64,000 nt of DNA, from the NCBI GenBank assembly GCA_027943335.1, contig BSBK01003252.1, positions 1,094,001 through 1,158,000 of the forward strand, given 5' to 3'. Below, in pieces: positions 56,142 through 64,000 of this stretch (position 1 is its first letter; each line of letters begins with the position of its first letter). The notes beneath the pieces were generated by a model, which searched no databases, was not told the DNA's origin, and saw nothing but the letters and a program-made list of their open reading frames with translations. The translations under genes and the position numbers were made by a program. Source of the DNA: Chamaecyparis obtusa (taxonomy: Eukaryota > Streptophyta > Pinopsida > Cupressales > Cupressaceae).

Positions 56142-56290
56142 ACTTGATTATCACCTAGCAGCGATGGTGGTGATTTTGTCTTTCAATTTTTATCTCCTAT
56201 TTTTCAGACTTGATTATTGCCTAGCAGCGATGGTGATAGTTTTGTCTAAGGCTTGATTTGCACCTAGCAGCGATGATGTTGGTCTTGTCT
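56142..56290 (+). repeat. Three CCTAGCAGCGATG repeats near the polypurine tract
   Basis: CTTGATT...CACCTAGCAGCGATG...TTTTGTCT occurs three times, starting at about 56142, 56209 and 56251, with spacers of different length. Confidence 0.75.
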
Positions 56291-56424
56291 TTTAGCTTTT
56301 TCTTATTTTTGTCTTGATGTGTTCCCAAAATGAACACACATCTGGGTTGTTTTATGATCCCAAATTGATCTCACATTTCAATTCTTCTTTGACTGCATGT
56401 GTTCCTGAAATGATCACGCATTAG

Positions 56425-56439
56425 TCAAAGAGGGGCAAA
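56425..56439 (+). other. Polypurine tract of the Tat element
   Basis: CAAAGAGGGGCAAA immediately before the 3' LTR. Confidence 0.8.
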
Positions 56440-57482
56440 TGTATGCACCCTAAAATGGTCGCCTAGACTTTGGGCCCCCATTTAGCAATTTGTCAAATCC
56501 CTGAATCAATATTTTCAAATATCAACAATATCAATTATATCAATTTCCTTGATCAAATCATAATCAATTCAATATTTCCTAAAGTTTGAGCCTTATTTAA
56601 TTTAAAAGAGAAAAGAAATAAAAATAAAAATCTTATTTAATTAAGAGAACATGCTCCCTTTTAATTAATTAAAAATCTCTTTTAATTAAATAATAAAATC
56701 ACTTTATCCTAAGCCTTTATTTAATTAAAAGAAATTTCCTCCCCTTTTATTTAAATAAAAAATCCCCACTTTTTCTTCTTATCCTATGTTGCACAAATAA
56801 AGCATTATTCTTATTTTATAAAAAGGGAAAAAGCACTTTTTGTCTTGTGTGGGATACAAAAGTCAACTCCTATTTTCTTATTGGAAGATATTTGTGCACA
56901 AGGATCAAGCTTCTATTTTTCTCCACAATTGATTAAGTCTTTTGCCTCTTAATCTCAATGGTCCATTTTTATCTCATTTCTTATAAAAGGAGAGCTCTCT
57001 TCCTCATTTTCATATCTTAAGTTTTAATGCTAATGTTATGCTACAGGTTTTCTAAGTCATTTTGGAGCTCTTTGAAGACATTCTACACCCAAGCTTTGAA
57101 GACTTGTTATCAAGCTTTGAAGACTTGTTATTGCATTTCATTGTAGTTGCATATTTCCTTTCTTAGTTGCATTATCATGGCATATTAGCTTAGATTTCCT
57201 TTTATGCAATAGATTAACTTGCATTGTCATATAGATTTTCAATGCATTGCATCCATATTGATTTCATTGGAGATATTGGCATTGTTGCCCTTGTCTTTGA
57301 TTTGGAATCTCTCATTGTGTGGTTGACTAGCAAGGTCATGATTTTATAGCTCTAGCTGAGAGCAATTTTATAAATCTTACAACTCCATGCATAGAGAGCT
57401 ATGGATCAATTTGTGAGGGCTCATTGTTGAGTTTTCTTGCATGTAAAGATTCATAGAAGTGTGGTCACATTTTCACCATACA
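56440..57482 (+). repeat. 3' LTR of the Tat element
   Basis: 1,043 bp. It is 21 bp longer than the 5' LTR because of a tandem duplication of CAAGCTTTGAAGACTTGTTA plus T at about 57090-57131. TATA box at 56981-56990. Confidence 0.92.
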
Positions 57483-57680
57483 GGGGGAAATCAATGTATA
57501 AGTCATATGCCAAATAAGTACATAGATGCTATGTATACTACATATTATTGGGAGCATGCACTGAGGGGGAGTACTTTAGAAATTTTGATAAGTATATGTA
57601 TATGATAGAGATATAAGGTATATATAGAACATTTTGTCTATATACATTCGAGTTTTGATACTAATGCTAAAGGGGGAGAT
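57483..57680 (+). other. Tail of the pol-less element with polypurine tracts
   Basis: Continues the tail cut at 42559 by the Tat insertion. Purine tracts: AAAAAGGGGG (42550-42559, whose G5 is duplicated at 57483), GAGGGGGAGTA (57570-57580) and AAAGGGGGAGAT (57669-57680) directly before the LTR. The last is the functional polypurine tract by position. Confidence 0.75.
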
Positions 57681-58908
57681 TGTTATCTCTATTGAGCATT
57701 CAAGGTTGTCATTAGTATCAAAGGTTATCATAGATATCGGTTGGTCACTTACATTGAGCATATAGGTAACTAGAAGCAAGATAGACTAGTCGATAAAGCT
57801 CACACACTGAGCATTAGACAGTTTACCGAGCACCAGCAAAACACTGACACTGACAGACAGTAAACACCAAGCATCGTAGTATACACTGAGCAGTTTATAC
57901 AGTGTTTACTGAGGATCATAGAAAATGGCATAGTAATCTGAAATGGCACATTCTTCTATGCAAATGGTTACAACAAACCAGAAAACATTTTACCAAGATT
58001 GAGAAATATTTAATGTTATGATATTCATTAAATGCAATGTATATCTTATGTAATAGTCTGATCTAGATGATTTTTGTACACTGTAGATCTTAGGGTTATG
58101 ACTATGTTGTGTAACCTAATTTTGTTAAAGTGAAAAAAGTAGATCACTATATAAATGTATGTTTACGTCATTTTTGGTGTGAACTAATGCGAGAACTGAT
58201 AGATGAATCAAGGAGAACTTGAAGCATTTTCCTAACTTCAAGTCTATCAGTTAACAGAGAAGATTGTAGAGGATATCAGATTAAGTAGAATCAGAAAAGG
58301 CTACCCAGTAGATTCAGAGCAGATATTCATCATAGTCAAGGTGATATTTTATCAGAACTTATAGATCTGTATCAAACAATTGAGTTGTCAATTAGCAGAT
58401 AATTGCCTATTTCTTTCTAACAATTGTAATAGAGTTTTGGATAAATCTCTTAACAGAGTAGACTTAACAGTCTTATGTAAATCTCTTAACTGAGTGCACA
58501 CTTCATTAGTGTTGTTAAAATCCTATAAATAAGTAGATCTAGCTGATCTAATATGTTACTCCTAATAGGGTAAGATCACCAGAAGTGATCAAAACTTGTA
58601 TCCCTAACAAGAAAACCTTTTCTATCTGTAATAGTGAAAAATTTGTGGGTGTCATCCCCACCGCAGTGTTTACCTTCTAACAAGGGTTTATGCGTTACCA
58701 AAATACTTGTGTTATGTGATTTCTATTTGATTTCACGTTGTTTACTTTCATAAGTTAAATGAATGATTGATACATGCAATTAGATACAAGCTATTTTGCA
58801 AAGTTTATCACTGTTTACAGTAATAGATCCAGAAGGTTTACAAGTAAAATTTTTGAAGGCACTGATTCACCCCTCCTCTCTCAGTACCTATCTCTCCTAA
58901 TTCCAACA
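57681..58908 (+). repeat. 3' LTR of the pol-less element
   Basis: 1,228 bp, partner of 28715-29942; TATA at 58150-58156; followed by target duplication TCATT. Confidence 0.92.
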
Positions 58909-60321
58909 TCATTTAGTGGAAGTTACATTAAAATCTTTGAATGCTAATGTACCAAGCATAAAGGTTTTTTTATGGTATGTACCAAGATTCATAACACTAG
59001 AGTAGTCTAATCACCTTACTATCTCCAAGTAAGCTATTCTATCTAGCATAGTTTTAGAAAGTAAAAATAGAATATCTTCAAATCCATATACCCTAATCAT
59101 TGTACAATCTGCAAAGTAATATCAGTCACCCCAATTGTGGTCTATCTTCACTATTTCATCAAAGTCTTTAGGTCTTAGGAGCTTTTTAATTGTTGGAGAC
59201 AAATAATAATCACATGGATGATTAAAAAATATATCTAATGTATTGACAAAATATTCCTCAAAGAACACATAACTTGATTTTGTATATCTACTATCCCAAA
59301 CCAGTGTCCATAATTTTATTGGTTTTGGTTTTCCATCTTTTTCTACTTGCATAACTTTCAATTGTTCTAGCCACATACCAATATCATGTCCACTATATAA
59401 TATTATATGCACGAGAAGTGAATAATGCTTGAAATAAATTTAAGAGGGGTCACTCTAGATACTTTTTAACCCTCTTTCAAATTCACAGGAAATATACTTG
59501 AGGCATAATCACATGATCTAGCCTCATGGATTTGAACATCAAAAAAAACCACCATACGAACTATTGACATGAGCTTAGAAGCCTGAGTCCCTAACATCTT
59601 CCATGTTGGGTAGCATGTGATCTTCATATATATTTCAAATAAATCAATGTGAAAGGGGGCTCACCATCTTCACAAAATTTAGCCAACTCTCTGGTAGTGA
59701 CCTTCGGTCCATGCAAAGCCAACCTCCACCCATTATAGGTGGTGTCCATTTGGGGGTATTCCAAGTTCCTGGTTTAATTATTCATAATTTATAGGGAAAT
59801 CATATTTATCATCCAATTCAAATACTAGAGAAATGTGGTCTCTAGTAATAGGGACAAAATACTTCTTCCTACAGGTTATAAATTGTCCTAACTATCAAAT
59901 TATAGTGCTTTACTAAGAGTTGAATTAATTCTATAGTCATAAACATATTGGGCACTAGTAGTTTTCCCAAATTGAGTCTCCAAGGGTTGAAAAATAGCTC
60001 ATGATAGTCCTTTCTCCCATAATGGAACATAAAAATATCATGTCCCCTAATCTCTATCCATAAATCCCCACAATCTTTTTTCCTATTCTCCAACATCTCA
60101 GTACTAGGTCTTGTGTACATTGTTCTTCTTGATTTAGGTCCAGACCCAAGTAATTGATCAAGTAAGTCTTGTTTCAATTTTTTTTTCTTCTCACCATCCA
60201 CTTCAGGTGTTTTCTTATCATGCTCTATTTTAGGGTCTTCTTCTATTTTCTATATTTTACTTCTAGGTTTACTAATTTCACCCCATCTTTTCCTGGTTTT
60301 AGATATTTGGGGTTTCTGCAT
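58909..60321 (-). pseudogene. Base-layer ORF, N-terminal part, unknown function
   Basis: Reading leftward from the ATG at 60321 (MQKPQISKTRKRWGEISKPR): a basic Lys/Arg-rich start, then LLDQLLGSGPKSRRTMY, DLWIEIRGHDIFMFHYGRKD, FFNPWRLNLGKLLVPN. After about 59870 the frame shifts (PITRDHISLVFELDDKYDFP in another frame), then returns for DIGMWLEQLKVMQ and LWTLVWDSRYTKSSY, and DHNWGD near 59122. Close to the insertion it has MIRVYGFEDILFLLSKTMLD and RIAYLEIVR. At least two frameshifts and many stops. The ORF resumes at 28709 on the far side of the 30-kb element. No known domain was recognised. It could be a retroelement extra ORF; no evidence makes it a host gene. Confidence 0.55.
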
Positions 60322-61427
60322 TTTGAAACAAAAATATTTGATAAATTTTCAACACAAAATTTATTCAAATTCTTAGAGGGTGTAGATGCTTACTTGGGCA
60401 AAGATGGATGTCAAATTGATCTTTTTGGTCTTGCTTCTCTGCAATTCAAATCTCTTGAAGAACTTCTCTATTTGATTTTACTCAATCAAATCGAATACAT
60501 AAGGACTCCTTGTGTGACCATTAATGATCAGACTAGAATTTAACATTTCAAAATTTTAAATGTTGTGTTGATGTGACATGTTCTATATTGGAGTACTCTT
60601 CTCAATTTTTTTTCATATTTTGGTGTCATCTTTGTTTATAACTGTAATACCCCTCCCATAGTCTAATTTTCTATATGTTATAGTTATTTTAGGATGATGA
60701 GTTATATGTTAGGATATCATTGATACTTATGGTTTTACTGCCCCCATACTTGCATGTGTATGTTTATATTTTTATTTTACGTGCCTCATGTGGTTGAGGG
60801 ATGAAATCGTAGTTACTTGCTTACAAGATCCACATGATTGGTCAATCCCTGACATTACTTCTTTATATTTATACATGTATGTACATGCTTGTCTTTTATG
60901 TAGGTTTGCAGGTACCAGGTATTGACTTCCCTAAATTGTCAGGATGAGTGTGCCCTATCACAAAATCTCAATGGTAAAAGAGGGGAGATAACATACAAAT
61001 CCAAATCCCAACCCAAGCCATTGATTGTCCTAAATATTGGGCAAGTATCTATTTTCTACCCATCTGAATTCATCAAGGTGACGTGAATTCATGAGCCCTT
61101 CCTTGGTGTTTGTTTGATGTGGAGTTAGTTGATTTTCGTGTTTTGTGAGTCATGTAGATTTTCTTGTGTGGATTATTTGGTCTAAATAATTAAATTAAGA
61201 TTAATGATAAGATTAGAATGATTATATTTTATAAATATAGAAATATTAGATATAGATAATATTTAATTATTAAGAGTAATTAAATACCCTTGTTAATTAA
61301 AAGATTGAATTAAAAGATTTAAATTTAGAATAAGAGGATTTTAATTAATTCTTAAATCCAAATATAAAATTTAAGGGCATAGTTGATTTATTTAATATTT
61401 AATTTATCAATTTTCATAGTTAGTTAT
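60322..61427. other. AT-rich flank between base ORF and chromovirus
   Basis: No coding recognised. TGTAATACCCCTCCC at 60643 looks like a Gypsy LTR start, but no partner, primer site or end was found. AT-rich from 61180 to 61420. The chromovirus LTR interrupts it at 61428. Confidence 0.4.
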
Positions 61428-62284
61428 TGATGAAGGGTGCTCCCCTTAATACCACAAACACATAATAGAAATAGAGAAACAATAGCAATTTGCAAGAACA
61501 GAAAATGGGTTTCTTATTATCTCCACAAATGTCGAATTAGAAAATTCAGAATTACAATATGAAAAGCCACATGGGAATTTTCCCTTACAATATTTTGTAG
61601 GAAAAAGCCTCGAATTATTACCCAGATCTACCCAGAATTGCTCTGAACTATCCTAGACAACACTACGGGCCTTCCTTATATAGACAATTTTCCACTGCTT
61701 CGAAAGGTTCTAGAATTTTAGCCTCTGAGGCCGACCAAACTTAGAATTATTTTATTTTTCATTTTATTACATCAGAGTTAACTCAAAACAAATTTTGAAA
61801 CCCAAACAGAAATTTTGAAGGAAATTTATTTTCTGCCATTTCAGGTGGCCCAACTTCTGGAGACCATAAGTCATCACTCGTTGACCCGATTGACTATTAT
61901 GACCCCATTTTGAAAAGGGCATGAAGTTCTCTACAATGCTAAATTGTGCAAGCTCTAGTCAACTAAAGTTTTGACCTCATCTGGGGCCTATAAAGCCTTC
62001 AAAATTGAGTTCAAAGTTTCTGTACCCTACTGCTAATACCAAAAATTTTCAATACCTTCAAAAATAAACTTGGTCTAGAAATGAAACTTTGCTAGCAGGC
62101 TAATGTGACCAAAATGAACCTCCAAGGAAGAAAATAGACCATTCTAAGCTCGAGTAGAAAACTTACTAAAAATAGTACATTTCTAAAAATAGCAGCTCTA
62201 CACAAGATAGCCCTTATTGAAAAGAAACTAGAAATATTTTTGGGAGATGCAAGATTGCCCTTACACCTAGGATGCTCCTACATC
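61428..62284 (-). repeat. 3' LTR of the chromovirus
   Basis: Minus strand TGTAGGAGCATCCTAGG (start at 62284) to GGGGAGCACCCTTCATCA (end at 61428). Terminal TG...CA is present, but the partner LTR is outside the window, so both ends are provisional. The pol stop codon (62268-62270) falls about 15 bp inside the LTR. Confidence 0.65.
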
Positions 62285-64000
62285 AGATACTTGGGGTAAT
62301 TTGAGAAGTGACCCTATTAGGACTCGTGTGTGAAGAGGAAAACCAAGATGGTTAACCTCCTCCTTTGTCAGCCATGATGAATCTTCAACAGGTCATTCTT
62401 TCCATTTGACCAGATATTCTTCATATGTCTTATTTCTTGTGCTTCTACCAACATGACTATCTAGTATATCATCAATCTCTTCAGTAGCTGAATTAGTTCT
62501 TGGAATACTCCATTGTGCTTCTATGATCTCATCTTCAACACCTCCTTCATGATACTCTATCAAATCTGAAATGTTAAACACTGGTGAAATATTCAATTCA
62601 ATAGGAAATTCTACCTCATAGGCATTTCTTAAATCATGCTTCTTCAGTATCTTACATGGCCCAAACTTCTTCATTTTCAACTTTTTATACGTACCAACTA
62701 GAAATTGCTCCTTCTGTAAATGAACCATGACTTTATCTCCAACCAAAAATTCCTTATGCCTCATTTTGTCATCTTCCTTAGCCTTATACTACGCATTCAT
62801 CTTGGTAATATGCTTCATCACCTCCTCATGGTTGTTCTTCAACTGTTATGCAAAACCCTCAGCTTCAGTACTACTTATTTCTCCTTTATTTATCTTTCTC
62901 AACTTAGATGCATTTCTAGGACTACTTCCATATACAATCTAGAATGGTGATTTACCAATGCTCCTATTGACAAAATTATTATATGCAAATTCTGCCTATG
63001 GTAAAATTAGATCCCATGCTATTGGCTTATCTCCAACCAAACATCTCAGTAAATTTTCCAAACTCCTATTCACCACCTCTGTCTGTCCATCAATTTGTGG
63101 ATGATGTGCTGAACTAAACTTCAAATCTATCTTTAACTTCTTCCACAGTGTGTGCCAAAAATATCAAACAAACTTAGTGTCCCGATCTGAAACTATGCTC
63201 TTTGGCAAACCATGTAGTCTCACCACTTCCTTGAAAAATAATTCTACTATATGAAAAACATCATTAGTCTTCTCACATGGATTAAAATTTTTCATCTTTG
63301 AAAATCTATCAACCACCCCAAAAATTGAATCATGTCCCCGTTAAGTCCTTGGCAAACAAAGAACAAAATCCATACGGATATTCTCCCAAGGCTTCTTTGG
63401 TATAGATAATGGCTGATACAACCCTGTATTTTTCTTTACTCTTTTTGTCATCTGACATACTCTGCAACTTTGTACAAACTTCTTGAGATCTTGTTGTAAC
63501 TATGGCCAATAATAATTCTCACTAACAATAGCAAAGGTTTTATCTTGACCAAAATGTCCAGTCAATCCTCCGCTATGTTTCTCCTTGATGAGATTCTCCC
63601 TCGTAGAACTTTTTGGAATGCACAACTGGCTCCCTTTGAATAGCATATCATCCTGAATGATGAAATCCAACCACTTCGTTCTGTCTAGAGTAACAATTTT
63701 GTAAAGGTTTTACAAGCTTCACCAAAATTAGGATCCTCTGGATACAAACTCTTGAGCTCCTTGAACCCAACCACCTCAATCTGCATCTATGTCAGCAATA
63801 GTTTCCTTCTGCTAAGCACATCTGTAACCCTATTAGAATTTTCACTCTTGTGTTTCAAAACAAATGTATAACTCTGCAAAAACTCAACCCATTTCAAATG
63901 CCTCTGATTTACCTTTCCTTGACTATTCAAATATTGCAAAGCTTGATGATCAGTATACAAAACAAACTCCTTAGGAAGAAGATAGTGTCTCCACTTCTTT
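62268..64000 (-). pseudogene. Chromovirus RNase H end, integrase and chromodomain
   Basis: Read leftward. RNase H end: FVLYTDHQALQYLNSQGKVN and LKHKSENSNRVTDVLSRR (about 63800-63980). Integrase zinc domain: HSGGLTGHFG and CRVCQMTKR (about 63430-63570). Core: NIRMDFVLCLPRT (first Asp), [11 protein letters not shown] (second Asp, about 63170-63200) and GQTEVVNRSLENLLR (Glu, about 63060-63100), so the triad is intact. C-terminal module: FLVGDKVMVHLQKEQFLVGT (about 62690-62755) and FGPCKILKKH. The chromodomain reads IDDILDSHVGRSTRNKTYEE YLVKWKE, then a TGA where Arg is expected, then PVEDSSWLTKEEV (about 62340-62480). Chromodomains of chromoviruses bind modified histones and direct integration into heterochromatin. 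Frameshifts and TAG/TAA/TGA stops are scattered. Confidence 0.9.

Larger units (their letters stand above)
54396..56424 (+). other. 3' untranslated region of the Tat element
   Basis: About 2 kb, non-coding. A-rich from 54440 to 54650 with a 21-base A run near 54609, two copies of a GTGAAAAC...AACAGGCGC phrase (54570-54595 and 54657-54680), short AGTGTTTCTCAACAC-type phrases near 54855-54925, and a CCTAGCAGCGATG repeat at 56142-56290. Confidence 0.65.
42560..57482 (+). mobile_element. Tat-type Ty3/Gypsy retrotransposon, complete but decayed
   Basis: 14.9 kb, LTRs of 1,022 and 1,043 bp, perfect GGGGG target duplication (42555-42559 and 57483-57487), primer site and polypurine tract all present. 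Order: 3-kb leader, gag, protease, acidic linker, RT, RNase H, archaeal-type RNase H, integrase, 2-kb 3' region. The second RNase H between RNase H and integrase is the hallmark of the Tat lineage. Confidence 0.92.
28715..58908 (+). mobile_element. 30-kb composite: pol-less LTR element carrying two nested elements
   Basis: Bounded by 1,228-bp LTRs at 28715-29942 and 57681-58908, with a 5-bp target duplication, an initiator-Met-type primer site and a polypurine tract (AAAGGGGGAGAT) before the 3' LTR. Without the Copia (34817-41723) and Tat (42560-57482) insertions and their target duplications it is about 8.4 kb. Contents: gag-like ORF (30007-31410), TATA-led ORF2 (31966-42513, interrupted) and a ~240-bp tail. 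No protease, RT, RNase H or integrase motif is found in its own sequence, so it must have depended on another element in trans. Confidence 0.85.
61428..64000 (-). mobile_element. Chromovirus (Ty3/Gypsy with chromodomain), 3' part
   Basis: Minus-strand element entering from the right edge. In window: C-terminal end of RNase H, integrase, chromodomain and a ~857-bp 3' LTR. The 5' portion lies beyond 64000. Confidence 0.88.

Noticed and set aside
60643..60657. TGTAATACCCCTCCC as the start of another LTR
   Set aside because: No partner LTR, TG...CA end, primer site or polypurine tract could be paired with it in the window.

Overview
The window is plant nuclear DNA made almost entirely of old, nested LTR retrotransposons. 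It is AT-rich and contains no intact host gene, tRNA or rRNA that I can recognise. Every long coding region is broken by stops and a few frameshifts. Ty3/Gypsy elements (an extra-ORF type, a Tat-type and a chromovirus) and a Ty1/Copia element are stacked inside one another. The depth of nesting, element sizes of 7-15 kb and slow decay suggest a large-genome seed plant, probably a gymnosperm; that assignment is inference.

Layout. (1) 1-17033: a tandem, LTR-sharing array of one Gypsy family, plus strand. It runs: 3' part of an extra ORF (1-1520), LTR-1 (1521-2929), gag (2946-4999), deletion of pol, full-length extra ORF (5140-9230), LTR-2 (9228-10636), gag-protease-RNase H-RT-RNase H-integrase (10640-16804), and a fragment of LTR-3 (16813-17033). 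The extra ORF lies between pol and the 3' LTR, as the env-like ORF does in Athila-type elements. An archaeal-type RNase H lies between protease and RT, which is an unusual place. (2) 17034-26756: non-coding repeats, including a ~2.9 kb unit present twice (17251-20140 and 21230-24170), a small foldback insertion and a 243-bp tandem duplication. (3) 27038-60321, minus strand: a base-layer ORF of about 1,030 codons and unknown function, split by a 30-kb composite insertion. (4) 28715-58908: that insertion, an LTR element with 1,228-bp LTRs. It has a gag-like ORF with five zinc-knuckle units and a second frame of 1,212 codons of unknown function behind its own TATA box, and no recognisable polymerase. 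(5) 34817-41723: a minus-strand Copia element inserted in that second frame, with a perfect 5-bp target duplication (CCTTA). (6) 42560-57482: a Tat-type Gypsy element inserted in a polypurine tract of the same element (target duplication GGGGG). It has the usual order RT-RNase H-archaeal RNase H-integrase and a 12-unit minisatellite in its leader. (7) 61428-64000: the 3' end of a minus-strand chromovirus with a chromodomain.

How it fits together. Target duplications give the order of insertion: base element, then the 30-kb element into its ORF, then the Copia and Tat elements into that. Many inactivating changes are stops or substitutions of the kind made by C-to-T or G-to-A transitions (RT YMDD to YMND, integrase TDN to TNN, zinc-ligand Cys to Tyr), as expected of long-methylated repeats. 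The most unusual material is the set of three long ORFs of unknown function carried by, or apparently carried by, different LTR elements, and the two placements of the extra RNase H in one window.
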